A DNA stretch of 64,000 bases. Source: Aradus depressus (Eukaryota; Arthropoda; Insecta; Hemiptera; Aradidae). Location of the stretch: NCBI GenBank assembly GCA_963662175.1, contig OY759218.1:23768051-23832050 (forward strand), in the 5' to 3' direction. Below the pieces are notes generated by a model that saw only the letters and a list, made by a program, of their open reading frames with translations, was not told the origin of the DNA and did no database searches. The translations under genes and the position numbers were made by a program. Below are positions 1 to 12,700 of the stretch, in pieces. The first letter of the stretch is position 1, and the number at the start of each line of letters is the position of its first letter.

Positions 1-205
1 TCTGAAGCTTCACCCTAAATTTCGTCTTGACACATTCATTACATCGGCAGTTATTAGGGTTTTTAAGTCGAGCCCCCTCCATCTCTTTTGATTCGATTTT
101 CTCCAGAAAATCAGTAGATGTCTTATTCAGGGACCCCTCAATGCCTATATAACATTTGTTCGTTTTTTGATAAGCCCCTCTGATCCCGAATTTCCTTCGG
201 CTTAT
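1..205 (-). repeat. Dispersed repeat family A, fragment, reverse orientation
   Basis: The window opens with the reverse complement of a monomer seen at many places here. Its core reads 'ctgccgatgtaatgaatg' followed by a cgacacgaaattt-like stretch. The same core occurs near 8750, 17390, 17960, 25340, 32110, 43400-43600 and 61030-61330. No coding potential is visible. Confidence 0.6.
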
Positions 206-446
206 TTGGCTGACATTCAATATATATAAACATATAAAATATCGTGTTGTTACATTCATTGTTTCAAGAGTTATATTCATAGATAGGAATTTTTTGAAAA
301 TATTTTGGAATCACGGAAAACATGAAACTCAACATCGAATTTCTACTTGAATACATAACTTCCCCTATACCGCATCTAGCTTATTTATTAATTGAGGATT
401 TTTTACATTTTAACCAATATATCGATTTTTGTTTATATTTTTATAG

Positions 447-2182
447 GAAAGAGACTGTAATTTCAGAAAATGTGCCAAAAACAGGAACGATACTAACGAT
501 AAACTAATGGAAATATTCAATTCCATAAATAGTGACTTATTAACTGAAAATCCCGAAGTGGCGCAAAGCGCTCTTGGCATCCATAGAATTATACCATATC
601 AGTACAAGGGAATGTCAGATAAAGAAAAGGTTGAAATTCGGGAGGAGCAAGTCAAGCAAATTCAGGAATATAAGGTTGGTAGAAATTCAGAATAGAATTT
701 TCTAGCCCATACAAATTTTTAACATTCTGATTGCTAAATTTTTTTTTTGAGAACTGAACGTATCACCGCGGTCATAGAGTAGGCCTATTGTGTGCCCTGT
801 TGGTCCCTATGTATTTTTAATAAAGTCCAGGATGCTGCTGCTGGTTTCCTCCATAGTCTACCTCAGTTCCGTTACGACAGACCCGAACCAGTTAAACCTC
901 TTGCTTTCTAGAAGGTTTCGCAACAAAGAGATTTGAATGTCTTTCCTTAGGGACCCTTCTCCAGAACTGGATGTGTTTCCTGGTCAGCCAACTTTTTATT
1001 GACGCTCTTGTTCCTGCAGAAGGGTTCTGGTCCTATGGGTCCTCTGTCAGCCACTGTCTTGGCGAATTGATTAGCCCTTTCGTTGCCCTCAAACCCCTGA
1101 TGTCCTGGCACCCATCTCAACTCTACTTTGGTCAGTCAGGGACTCCAGTGTTTAAGGGCATTCGAGGACGATTTTGGAATCTCTGTTGACAGCTTTTAGC
1201 GCTGCTTGGCTATCAGACAGTATTAGGATCACCCATCCCCTGATGTTCCGTCTCTTGATGAACCAGGCGCACCCGAGGATGGATATAATTCAGCTTGAAA
1301 CACAGTGGGATACACAACTAAGGATATACTAGTATACATTTGGATTTTTTGATCCAAGGAATTGGAGAATATGAAATTCTGTCAAAAATTCCATGTCCGA
1401 TTAGTGACCTATTCCATGAATAAAAACAGTATCGACTAAATATTTATTAGATTAATAAACAATCAACACATTTTAGAATGCATTTTTTCCCCCTCACTTA
1501 TTCAAAATATATTATTTTTTATTATTTTATTTTTTTTTAAAAAAGAATAGCTGCTGAAGAAATTGCGGATAAAGAATGGAACCAGCAATCTGCTTTCATG
1601 GATCAGAAAGGAAAACGAATTGGTGATTACATGGATAAAGTCAGACGGTATGTATACTGAAATGTAAAGGTAATTTATATTGAAACTGAAATGAAATAAC
1701 CAAAAATATGTTTAACATAAAGATAACATTATGGGTAATTAAAACGGGTTAAAAATATGAGAATTCGTAAGCGCCTCATTAGGAAAACTATCTGGGTGGA
1801 ATATCGAAATTCCCAATAGATGACTCGGAGAGAAAGCTGAGCAATTTCGGAAATTCCCTCAAAAGATGAAGTTGAAAAGACTGCCGAGCTAATCTCTTCA
1901 TCTAGGAATTTTGCAATTATTTCCTTCTTTTATCTCCCGGAATTTCGATTCTGAGGCTGAGGTTTTATTTTTGTCAGTCTGTTTTTTTTTTTCGCATTTT
2001 TCATCAACGACTTTTAATCCAAAATGTTTTTGAATTTTTGCAGTGAGAAAGTAAAAGAAATTATGGAAGAAAATAGACTCACTAGCCGTGAAAACAAGGC
2101 TCAAATGAATGACATGAAAAGAGAAGATGAAAAAGACGATTTCTCTGTGTTTTTTAGCAAGTTCAATACATCTTCAAGATAA
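447..2182 (+). CDS. RIB43A-like (RIBC2-type) axonemal microtubule protein, 3' exons
   Basis: I read three exons: 447-678, 1551-1647 and 2044-2182 (TAA stop 2180-2182). All introns are GT-AG and phases match (remainder g+ct, then cg+t). RIB43A proteins bind the protofilament ribbon of doublet microtubules in cilia and sperm flagella. Family signatures are visible: an RDCN start, then 'GIHRIIPYQYKGMSDKEK', which matches the G-P-HR-V-x-DRWKGM region of RIBC2, then a charged coiled coil (EIREEQVKQIQEYK, AAEEIADKEWNQQ), and the terminal FxxFNTSSR motif, near the RIBC2 C-terminus as I remember it. The N-terminal exons lie left of the window; the acceptor at 445-446 shows that 447 is an internal exon start. 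Intron 1 carries an antisense LINE fragment. Family assignment is confident; orthology to RIBC1 or RIBC2 is less so. Confidence 0.88.
770..1320 (-). pseudogene. LINE ORF2 C-terminal (RNase H) fragment
   Basis: On the minus strand broken frames give SDSQAALKAVNRDSK (RNase H motif around a catalytic Asp) and then a GHQGFEGNERANQFAK stretch, the C-terminal RNase H signature with conserved H, N-E and A. Stops and frameshifts interrupt it. The 3' end (770-860) matches a second fragment at 24770-24880. The copy is dead and sits antisense in the first visible RIB43A intron. Confidence 0.7.
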
Positions 2183-2301
2183 GAATGAAAAAAACAAAAA
2201 AAAACAAAACGAAAAAATCACATTGTTTCCTTTGTTAATTTTTACTTTGAAAATACAGCTTGTTGTTGCAATTTTTCTAAATTCTACGTTCAGGACATCT
2301 T

Positions 2302-2357
2302 GTAGAAACTTGTAATGAATAAATAAAACAAACTTCTTTTTGAAATATTGTCTATTC
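2302..2357 (+). repeat. Penelope terminal fragment supplying the RIB43A polyadenylation signal
   Basis: This stretch is nearly identical to 32934-32990, the left terminal region of the Penelope-like element in this window. It lies 120 bp after the RIB43A stop and contains AATAAA at 2318-2323, the only good poly(A) signal seen just downstream of the gene. The 3' end of the RIB43A mRNA is therefore probably formed in transposon-derived sequence. Confidence 0.6.
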
Positions 2358-2394
2358 CAGTCCCTTGTGCCAGATTTTATTACTTCCGCAGCTA

Positions 2395-3010
2395 TGTATA
2401 TAGGTAGTATAGACGAAGTTATGTAATTGGTTGAAAACTCTATGTTAAGATTTCCCCGGAATTTCTTGTTTTCCGAAGCCCTGAATCCAAAAAATTAATA
2501 AAAAAATCATGTCCGTCTGTGTGTATGTCTGGATACTATAATTTCCAGTAGAATAAATATACACACACGTGAGTTAATTTGTGGATCGAGAACCCCATAA
2601 AGACGACACCTTCTGGTTTTCAATCCAATCGGCTAGAGGGAAGGGCGGGATTAGAGAGGCTTAACTCATTTAAAAAAAATCTTATAACTGTTGGTGTAAT
2701 GAATGTATTGATACCAAATTTTATGTGTACATTGAGAAGGGTAAGAGATTTTCGGCTGAATCGGCTGAAGGAAAAAAGGGATCAGTGGAGGTGGAGGGTG
2801 CTTAACTCAAAAGCCCTAAAAATGCTGATGAAATGAATATATCGAAGCAATATTCTATTTGGGGGTCCAGAATATCACAGGACGACAAATACTGATTTTC
2901 ATCCGAATTGCCCGAAAGGAAGAGGAAATCGGAGGAGGGCCTCACTCAAAAGTCCTGTAATGAATGTATGGTCTCAAAATTTTATGAAAGGGTTGAGAAT
3001 CCCCGAGTTA
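2395..3010 (+). repeat. Dispersed repeat family A, degenerate copy
   Basis: It begins with the family left end (gaagttatgtaattggttg, then ccggaatttc...ttttccg) and continues with three or four degenerate monomers of roughly 130-150 bp, each with a 'gtaatgaatgtat' core and a gacgacacc...gattttc segment. There is no coding content. Confidence 0.6.
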
Positions 3011-3628
3011 GAGATTTATTGATAAGGATCATAAAAACATCCAAATTAGGCTACCACAAGAGATAAATATGTTTTTTGTAGTCAACTTTTCGGCGAATTG
3101 CCATCATTAGAACCTGTTACAATAGAAAGTAAAGAGTAAAGAAAAAAATATTAATGATTCTAACCTTGAGACATAAGGCGAAAGGATGAAGAAGTACATT
3201 GTAGGATAGGATTTGGAGTTTAAGGACGCAAAACAGCAAAGGTCATCAGCGTCCAAAAGTACATTGTATGTTCTATCAATAAAACATATATATATTTTTT
3301 TTTTGACCTAATGTGTACGTTTTTATTACTCCTATAACTTGGAAGCCCCAATCTAGGCTATTTAAAAAAAAAAGATCTATTGATTTATTGTGTGAAAACT
3401 TAGTTGATTACAAATAATGCGAGCTGAGGACGTAGATTGCCGGCAATGCAACAAAGACTTGTCTTTTATTTCACTTTTCTAAGGAAGAGTGGGTAAGTCA
3501 CAAAATGCCGAAAATGTGTCTTTTATTGAAAAAAATGTTTTCCGTGCACGGAGATGCAGTTTAAAGTCAGCAGATTTTTACTAATAACAAGTAATATTAT
3601 AACGAACACGTGCATATTCACTAGTGAT

Positions 3629-3797
3629 TAAGCGATGCTCCCGAGCCTGTGCGATGTTAGGTACTTGTAGACCCCTATCTAAGGTATCTAAACCTGGGTA
3701 GGCAAAATTTAAGACTCCCATTGTAGAGTCGGGCTCACATGCACAGAGCGACGAAATGAGCCTCATGACCTCCGTAGTTAAAGCCCGGGCATGAGAC
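3629..3797 (+). repeat. SINE-1, 5'-truncated copy
   Basis: This is the 3' two thirds of the tRNA-derived SINE described at 52198: agcgatggtcccgagcctg-like, gtcaggtactcg-like, aggactcccat, gagtcgggctcatg-like and aaagcccgggcatgag blocks in the same order. The tRNA-like head is missing. Confidence 0.75.
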
Positions 3798-3894
3798 TAA
3801 CTACTACGCGAATAACTAACTACTATTGAGCGTTCAGGGGTAATCGTGCGAGGGGGAGGGAGGATTCAAAGGTATTAAGTAATGGTTACTATAC

Positions 3895-4310
3895 GTAATG
3901 ATAGCCTACCAGAAATAGGGATGAAAATTTTTTATGATATTTTTCTGGTAAAATAATGGAAGGAATATAAGATCTAGGTCGACCTTGTGGCACACATTCT
4001 CGTATATTTTCAAGATCATTTCAATACCGCAATGCTGTTTCATCGGCTACACCCATATTCCATAATAGCCTATGTAGAGATATGAAATATATCCTAATAT
4101 TTTCGTACTAAATAATTGTGGAAGAGTAATAAAATCTAAATCGACCTTGCGCCACGAATTCCAGTATATTTTCTGAAATACACTTCAATAGCGCAATATT
4201 GGTTGATCAGCTTCATACGTAATGAGAGAGAGGAGATGAAAAACATTGTCAGTTACTTCTCAGGGAAACTAATCGTGGAAGGAATAATAGATTTACGTCG
4301 ACCTAGGAAA
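3895..4310 (+). repeat. Degenerate tandem repeat, about 170-bp unit
   Basis: Three diverged units are recognisable. Each has a 'gtggaagg(a)ataa' block, then a 'gatctaggtcgacctt' block (3972, 4137 and 4287 areas), then, in the first two, a cacattc...gtatattttc...ttcaata.cgcaat stretch. Divergence is high, so the array is old. No ORF is present. Confidence 0.6.
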
Positions 4311-7300
4311 ACCTTTTTAGGGTCAATGACATAATAGCATACATTTTTTTATAAAATTTGGCATAATCGACACTATTTCAAAATACATAATAATCGATAG
4401 TTGTTATCTGATCAATTTTTTTGTTTGTTGCTAAGCTATTAAACATTTTATTTCATAATTCCGTAGCATTCATTTACGATAGCCTAAGGTTTTTTGGTCT
4501 TGCTTCTGAAACTGTTTTTAAACATAATTATGGCTTTTCAGTTAATATGTATCTTCCTTAATTTACTGTAAACCATTTTCGTAAGTGCACTTTTAATCAA
4601 AAATATTAATATTTACATTTTTTAAGGTAGATTGTCGAACGAAGAGGAATAATGCTGACACGAATAAAATTCTCGAACTAGACGCATCACATTCAGTAAT
4701 TTTAGGTCATTTTTTTTTAGAGCGAATACAAATCGTGATTAAACAGTAATATTGATGACTAAAAATAAATATAATTTTTTTGTATAAAAGATTTTCTTAA
4801 AATGGTGAAATTGTCATTACCATTTGATAAAAATAATATTTTGCACTATACCGATTGACTATTAAAAACAATGTATGATTCACTACAATACCTAAAATTT
4901 TTATTGAACATACCTAGAATATGGTCAAAATTATGAATAATATGTGTAAATATGTTCCGGATAATAAAAAAAAAATAAAACGTTTTCCATTAGCTTTTAA
5001 ATTATGACGTAAATTTAGCAACATTTATTGAGAATTTTATACCAATTATTTATTGAAATAAAAAACAGTTTCCGAACAAAATTCAGAAAATTTGAAATTT
5101 CGATGATTTAGCTGCACCAATATCTGAGGACTACGCTCACACGGTTGCCCTCAACCTCAATTCACCACTCTAGAGATGCGATCACCTGCGATTCGCTCCA
5201 AGCAGCCTTCCTTTTCCTCTCACACAGCTGTCCTTAAACTCAATTCACAACACTAGAGACGTGATCTCTTGCGATTCGCTCCAGCTTTCCTTCTCTTCAT
5301 ATTTATTTTAAGAGCTCTTTTGTTGGAATTGGGGTAGTAATAACGCCTTCAAATAGCAGAATGCAAACCTGCATTACAGACGTGTTGGGGGCTTGGCTAC
5401 TCACACATCAGGCACTGTGAACAGCACAGAGGTTTTCTGACCTTCCTCAGCAGATTGTAGCAAATGTCAACTTTCACCTCCGCTGGCTGTTCTTCAAGAC
5501 GGGGCTCATCTTGGCTTCTGGATGATGTTGCCTTGTTGGGTGCTCCTGAATGATCCAGGAGAGGGAAACTACCCAGGATATGTAGGGTTTTGGTTGAAAA
5601 TTGCGAACCAATCATCTGACTGGGATTAGTTAGTTTCATCTGTCTCCTCTAAGCTGATCGGGTTAGTTCCACTTGGTGTGTCCGTCAAACTCTCCGGTCC
5701 AAGTGTACATGTACTGCCATTTTTCTTAATGATTTCTTAACGACTTTTTCCTCAAATATGTGTGTACTTTAAAATGCATTTGTTGTTCATAGGCTATTAT
5801 ATGCCAAAATGTTGAATGTTATTTCAAACTACTACTCTTTTTCTTTTATTTATTTTTAGATCATTTTATATTATTATTATATATATTTTTTTACAGTTTG
5901 ATCTCATAAGATGAAGACATTATTAAGTCTTTAATAAATATTTTTACTTTTCAGCAAGGCATTAGTGAAACAATATTTTCATTAAGCGTTTAAAATTCGA
6001 ACATACTACCTATTAAAATGATCATAGTACAACTTCTATTGAAAACATTTATGACTTGTCATACATTGTACTTTTTTCTCAACTTATTACAAACTTATAG
6101 AACATTTGCGTAAGTACAAAGTTTATGTAATCAGAGTACTACGCATGAACAATTACTGTACTTCAAAAAAGTTCTAAGCTCCAAAATGTTTCAAATTAAA
6201 GTTTTTGTAACCTAATGATAATATTAAGATATATCTTATTATATAAAATCCAAAATTTGCCTGTTTGTTGTTGCCTCCTAATACCTCGAAAACGGCTGAA
6301 CCGATAACATTGAAATTTTCAGGATTTCTCTAAATTTATCCAGCATGGCAATGTGACATTCAAAAAGTCATATCAGAGGTCTCGATTCTAAAAAATGGGG
6401 GGAGGAGAAGATACAATTATAAATATAATAAATATTCCAGCATTACGCCTACACTGTTCGACTTTTATCACTACACAATAGTGAACCGAGTCAATTTACA
6501 GACGACTTCGTTGAACGATATTTTGGAAATATAAAAGTGGGGACCCAATATTTTTTTTTAGTGGAAAATGGTTTTGACATTTCCCTCTACAATAAGATTA
6601 CACAAAATTGTAATATTCTCCAGTTAAAAAACGTTAAAAGGGAGGAAGGACGGGTCAGAAAAAAGGTTTAGTAGCACGATGTGTAGACTGTCGATCCAAT
6701 TCTACCTCATTTGGACTGTAACCACTAGACCGTATTTCAAGTTGGCTATCCTTGACTCTGCAAGAGGTTTGCACTTAGTAACTAGCCCTCATTTTCAGAG
6801 ATAAATATCTTCTCGATAATCTAAAGAAATCGATCAAGATAAGACTAGACAACTAGAATATCGCCATTTCTAGCGTAATAACGCAACAGAAAGGTTTAAT
6901 TTTTCTTGTGGAAAAGGTTTGGGGCTAATAATAATGTATTTATGTCCGAAAACATTTCTGAGATTTGTGTCGATATAGTGGTAAGTTAATAAGAAAAATA
7001 AAAACGATGAACTTGTTAAAATTTAATATTGTCTAATTCCCCATAAATATTATTCCTTACCCTTATTTCTTATATATACTATAAACCCCATTCTTTTGTT
7101 TTTAAACATTTTTTAAAAAATTTCTCAAGATTATATTTTTTTGATTTTATTATATTATTGACAGATCAAGTATTTCTAAATGTTCTGTTAAAGCAGGACT
7201 CATATTAATATGTCATATAGTCCTTATTTCTTATTTATAAATAAAAATTATTCTATTATAAACTATTTTTATTTTTTTATAAAATACTATTATATCTTCT

Positions 7301-8090
7301 TTATTTTTGTATTTTCTTAATTTTATTAGATCATTGACGTGTAGAATATTTGTAAATGTTATGTTAAGGTCAGAATCTCCCCCTCCCCCCTCACGCCATG
7401 GACTTCCCAAGGGGACAGAGTGTCACGGCCTCAGGTAATCTTAGGTAACCTGAGGATAGTTAGGACTTTATAAAAAAGTTGCGGGGGACTTATTTATAAA
7501 GTGCACCTACACTGGATATTAAAGACATTGAGCCCTTTTAAGTCCTTTTAGATACTACGAGGCTCGAGACACTATTTTTTTAAGATATTAAGTCTCTTTA
7601 GACCACCTGGTCATTAACAATAGTTATAAAAAAATTTGAAGGGCCATTAAGGCACTAAAAACCTTAAGACACAAGCTCTTTGGGACACTTAAGTCCATTT
7701 AGGACACCTGGTCATTAAAAATGGTTATTAAAGACATTTAAAGGTTTTTAAGACACTAAAGTATTTTAAGACGCTTCACTCCTGTATAAAGTGCACCTAC
7801 AATGGTTATTGAAGGGACTCAAGGACTCCTTAAGACACCAAAGCCCTTTAAGATACTAAGAGGCTGGAGACACTACCTATCCTTTTAAGACACTAAGAGA
7901 CACCCAGCCATGAAAATGGGGGCCAATGAAATAATACACCCCCCGCAAGTTTCAACGGTGAATGTGTTAATTTCTTTTTTTTTTTGTTTGATTTCAGTTT
8001 TTTTCCATATCATCTAAAGTCACCATTAAGAAGAAGTGAAAGAGATGTTTGGCGTGAAATAAAATTGTATGTTGTCAATGTTTTATTTAT
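4310..8090. other. Gene-free AT-rich stretch
   Basis: I see no exon with plausible splice sites. Recognisable pieces are a roughly 100-bp tandem duplication at 5145-5285 (shared block aattcac.ac.ctagaga.g.gatc, then tgcgattcgctcca), a GC-richer patch at 5397-5700 with an 80-codon minus-strand ORF of unknown origin, a piece near 6236-6545 resembling the fragment at 42890, and a degenerate array at 7425-7925. Confidence 0.5.
7425..7925 (+). repeat. Degenerate minisatellite with ttaagacact motifs
   Basis: A roughly 300-bp unit is duplicated. Both halves contain a 'tataaagtgcacctaca' block (7496 and 7781 areas), followed by ggttattaaag/ggatattaaag and many variants of ttaagacactaa. It also includes two 'cacctggtcattaa' blocks. 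It is noncoding. Confidence 0.6.
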
Positions 8091-8339
8091 AGGGGAAGTT
8101 ATGTAATCGGTCAGAAATTCCATGTTGAGTTTTCACCGGAATTTCATATTTTCCGTCTAAAAATGAAAAAAAAAAAAAAAAAAAATGTTTTTGAACGCTA
8201 TAGAATCAATGTAACGACTCAAAATTGTAAATGTGTATCCAGACTTACAAGATATCGACTTAACCAATTGCTTTTCAGCCAAATCTGACAGAGGAAAGGG
8301 GTATGATCATGGGGGCTTACCACATACACTTTAATAACT

Positions 8340-8733
8340 TTTTTTTTTTTTTTTTTTTCCGGGTATACCGGCCTCTGAAGGAGGCTCAAAAACACCCGTC
8401 CTCCGCGTAGGGAGGAATAGAATAAGAGCACATTCTCGTTTAGTTTATTTTTTTCCCCCCGGCTTGCTGTAGAACCCGCCAATCGCCGGGGCGTCTGGCC
8501 GAGTCCCCCAACCTACCCTATCGGCGTCTCCCGAGAAAACTCGGGATCAGGCATCCATGCTCTTGGCTGCGTTGCGCCGAGGATGGTCGCAGGCGGGCTG
8601 AGTTACTAGCAAACCGCGGTCATCCCCGGAACCACGCTAAACTGCCCTCTTTACCCTCCGCCAGGAGGCGACGAATCGACCGAACTCCGGGTAGTCAGCC
8701 TCACTCATCAGCTTCAGCGGGTTCAGTCCCAGG
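8340..8733 (-). mobile_element. GC-rich poly(A) retroposon with 15-bp target-site duplication
   Basis: The segment starts on the plus strand with a run of T (8340-8358), so it is a minus-strand insertion with a poly(A) tail. It is flanked by perfect 15-bp direct repeats, tacactttaataact, at 8325-8339 and 8734-8748. The 375-bp body is far more GC- and CpG-rich than its surroundings and has no long ORF. It could be the 3' end of a non-LTR element or a SINE-like partner; I recognise no A or B box. It landed inside a family A repeat. Confidence 0.7.
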
Positions 8734-8769
8734 TACACTTTAATAACTGCCGATGTAATGAATGCGTCG

Positions 8770-9052
8770 ACACGATGTGTTCATAGTAGGACTTTCTTGT
8801 ACCAAACCCGTTTTTACAGATCACTCCCCTCCCCTTCCCCCTCTCAAAATCATTTTACACTGACGTTACATGGTATATGAAAGTAACGTGATGGCGTAAG
8901 CGGTTTTCTTCCTTTCATTGAACAGCCTAATCCTGAAAGTGACTCACTTATATACAGAAACGCCAGTATGAATTGTTTTTGAGAGGGGGTTGGGAGAGTG
9001 ATTAGTAAAAACATGTTTGGTATAAGAAAGTCCCGTTATGGCCGTATCACAT
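8770..9052. mobile_element. Foldback MITE with roughly 80-bp inverted arms
   Basis: The left arm (8775-8860) contains ggactttcttgtaccaaacc, then a gatcactccc block and a ctctcaaaa block. The right arm (8965-9050) is its reverse complement (tttttgagaggg, then gagtgatta, then a tttggtataagaaagtcc block). A third copy of one arm lies at 10850-10950. No coding sequence is present. Confidence 0.6.
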
Positions 9053-9390
9053 ATATATTTTATTATTTGTAATCTTTTTTAATCCTATTGGCCCTAACTC
9101 AAATCTAATGACATATCAGCGATTGAAAATATATAGTATGAACCAATTTTTCGATAGGATATAGAGTTTTCGCATTAATCAAGCAAATGTCTAAAAAAAA
9201 GTGTTTCAAAATGACATTTCAGGGCGGTTTTGGACATTTATCTCTCAACCGGGCGGTTTGATAAAAATCGTATATATACAGTATATTGTAAAATGTACTT
9301 AGGCCTCGAAGTAGTATAACTACAGAGGTTTCTGAGTTAGAGCACTCACAAAGTTCCAATCACATTCTCACATAGACAGACATTGCGAAA

Positions 9391-9484
9391 ATGGTTAAAA
9401 CGCCTTATAAGAAGGCCATGAAACGTAAAAGATCCGTTGAAAACTCGATCTTGGAGTTTCGCACGATTACAATATTTCCATACA
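9391..9484 (+). CDS. Possible start exon of the micro-exon gene
   Basis: An ATG in good context (gcgaaaatgg) opens a basic reading frame beginning MVKTPYKKAMKRKR. The best donor, aca|gtaaag after 9484, leaves one base, whereas the next convincing exon at 9723 needs two. A weaker donor after 9455 would fit. Composition is like the downstream protein, but the phase conflict makes this only a candidate. Confidence 0.25.
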
Positions 9485-9722
9485 GTAAAGTTATAAGAAA
9501 GTAAAAATATAATTGGTGAAGCCGCTGGTAACTACAACCTTGTTTTAGATACGAAGCGCAAAATTGTGACTTCCAGAACATGCCCAGCAATATGCATGAT
9601 TATTCTTTTGAAAGTGAATTTGGACTTCCTGAGTAAATTTTTATTTTTATAATTGTAATAAATTTGGTATCTCTCAGCAGAAGATTTTTTGTTACCATTA
9701 ATCAAAATGTATTCTTTTATAG

Positions 9723-12700
9723 TGAATATCAAAAAAGAAGAAGCCTTACAACAATCAAATTTCCGGATCCGAAGGACTTCATTCCGGTCGATACTACCAG
9801 GTAAGGGAAGACATTTATTCTAAGTGAGTAGGATTTTTCATTTGAGAACCTCTGTGCTGCTTCAATACAAGGACCGAGGGAGGGTGAACATTTTATTTTT
9901 CAGATGCATGATATGATTTGTTCTTGAAATATCATATATCCGAAAAAATAAAATGTTGAACCTCCCGTTGGTGTTTTTAGTGAAGCGGTACGGTACAGGT
10001 TCTCCTGGGAAAAGTTTTTTTTTTTTTTATTTACAAATAGGTATTCACAACTGCCCCTGTAGATTTCGACATTTCGGGACGTTCTCGCGTCTTCGATGTC
10101 CCTAGCGACGCTCATATTTCGCCCTGCTACTTCAAACCCCCCTACCGCCGAAGCTACCTCCTGTTCACCAGAGGCACACTAAATCCCGTTCGTCAGACCT
10201 CTTCATCCCCTCCCATCGCTCCGCGGCCTTCCACAATTCGTTCCTTGTCCAGGCCTCCTCTCTTTGGAACTCCCTGCCTCCCCCAATCCGTCACTCTCCT
10301 CCCGTGGCTTCCTTCCAATCCTATTCATGAATTCCTCTTCGCTGAACAAGCCACTCTCCTTTGATTAGGTCATCATCTCTCTCCCCCGTATTTTCCCATT
10401 CGTCAACATCAATTAACTAATTGTTTAAGTTATTTACTCTTTTTTTAATTCTTCATTTTTTATTATATTTTATCTTCCCATATTTCTACGCAATAAACTG
10501 AGAGACGAGCTCGGCCAGTTCTAGAGGTCGCTTTCACATCCTCTATCCACTCCTGTTTGAAATACCTTCCCATCTCTCTCAAATAATAATTATCGAAAAT
10601 CCTATTAACTGCCGATGCACACTGGGGCAAAATGAACAAATGTCTGGCCAAAATTATGAAACTTATATACTTTATGTTTTTGGTGTGCTGAACATGAAAA
10701 AAATATTTTAAAAAATCCCCGACCCTTCATTGAGTACTGTATTTTGTCAAATACATCAGTTCCTCAAGAGGAGGTGAACACGTGTTGCAGCTCATACATC
10801 TTATGAGAAATATACAATTGCATATCGATAAATTCATTATTTCGGTTGTTATTGGAGTTTGAGAAGGGGGAGGAGGGTGGTGAGTGATCTGCAAAAGCAT
10901 GGTTGGTATAAGAAAGCCCTATCATATGCTACAAACATATATTTTATTTTTCCTTATTTATAATCAGTTTTATTGAACACTACTTAGGTTATTCTTGATA
11001 ATGCCTTGTTTTGTTTGTTCATTTTTGCTTTTCACAGGTATGGTGAACATGAGTACAACTCCCTTGTGAAAATCCTAAATTTTCACTACCCAGATTTTAT
11101 TAGGGTAGGGAGTCTTTAATGAGTACCTGACATGGCACATGCTAGAGACCATCGCTTAAAGTTCCAACCAGAAAAGCGTGCTCAACTTTTTTTTAGTTAA
11201 AAAAACAAAGTCGTCCGTGAATGATCATTAGGGTGGAACGAAAATGGCCTTTTAAAATTTTTTTTAGTTATTAGTTTGGTAATAGTGGAGAAAAGTTGCC
11301 TTTTAAGTTCAAAAAGAATAAAAAAAAATTTGGTTGCAATACTACAACATCTTGAGGTGCCGCAAAAAGCTTAAAGTTTGTAAAAAAAATTGAAAAATTT
11401 TAAACTTTGATAAATTATTTTTTATGAATTTCTCGTACATATACAAAAGATGGTTTTAAATACATAGTAATAGAATAAGCATTAGAATTGGAAAAAATTA
11501 TTAATTATAAAATATAATAAAAAAAAAATATTTTGTAATGTAAAACTTTGTATTTCTTACTTGTGTATCCTTAATGATTACAAATGTTACAGCTGCAAAA
11601 TGTTTGTTTCTACTTCATTGCCACATTAAACTAGACCTTGCGGCACCTCAAGACGTACTCCAATATTTTTCATATTTTTAATTTATCTTATCTACACTAA
11701 AAGGCAACTTTTCTGCGCTATTCCAAATTAAAAATCACATAGTCGAGACACGCAAAAATCTTTGAAAAAGTTCCAAAAAAGTGTGTTTTTATGAAACCTT
11801 AAGGTCCTTGCGGCACCTCAAGACGTACTCCAATATTTTTTATTTATCTTATCTACACTAAAAGTCAACTTTTCCGCGCTATTGCAAATTAAAAATCAAA
11901 AGGTGATTTTTTCGTTCCACCCTAATGATCATCCTCAGAACAAATTAATTGTATATTTATGGGCCAATTTGTGGACCATTTGTACGAAAAATCAGTTTTG
12001 TTCGAATTTGGTTCCGATTCAAATATACGTATCCTAAACTGTATAACCAAAGTAGGGGAAAAAAAACAAGAATGGCCTCGCATTTATTTTTCTAGCTGCA
12101 CGATTACAGGAAGCATTGCTCTTTACTGTTCTATGTTTGTTTTTAATACAATTTAGTAATGAAGTACCTATATTGTAATCTTACTGAAATCAGAGATCTA
12201 GTTTTTAACGGAATCGCATGTTTCAATAGGATTATTGTAAACTTTTTTTTTTGTGTGTAACGTAATCAAGTGTGTTTAATTTTCAGTTCGTCTCCCTTGT
12301 TAGCTATAAAGCTGAGAGAACTGAAGGAAATGAGCCCTTATGATGACGCTATGAAAATGATGAACATTCATCCGCGCCATAAACCATTATATTATAGAAC
12401 TGGAAATAAAAGAATGTGGTAATGAGAATCTATGTGTACCGGGTGTTTAAAAAATGTTCGAAGTTTCCTGAATATCGCCCAGGTCGGAAGATGTTGAGAG
12501 GGCACTTTCGAAAACTAGTCTCCAAGGAGCCAGGGGCGTAGCCAGAATTTTGAGCAGGGGGGGGCAAAGTTAGGCTACACAGGGTGGGGGGGGGGGGGGG
12601 GGGTACAGAATCCCGGGGACATAGTCCACAGTTTCCGTAGTTAGCGTTGCAGACTTTTTGTTATTAATTTGTGAGACTCAGACCTCTAGAAGCTCCCCCT

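Noticed and set aside
11036..11100. A strong acceptor (ttttcacag) followed by an open phase-2 frame, looking like another micro-exon
   Set aside because: The sequence aligns to the reverse complement of the SINE-1 body (gaacatgag...cctaaatttt), so it is repeat, not exon.
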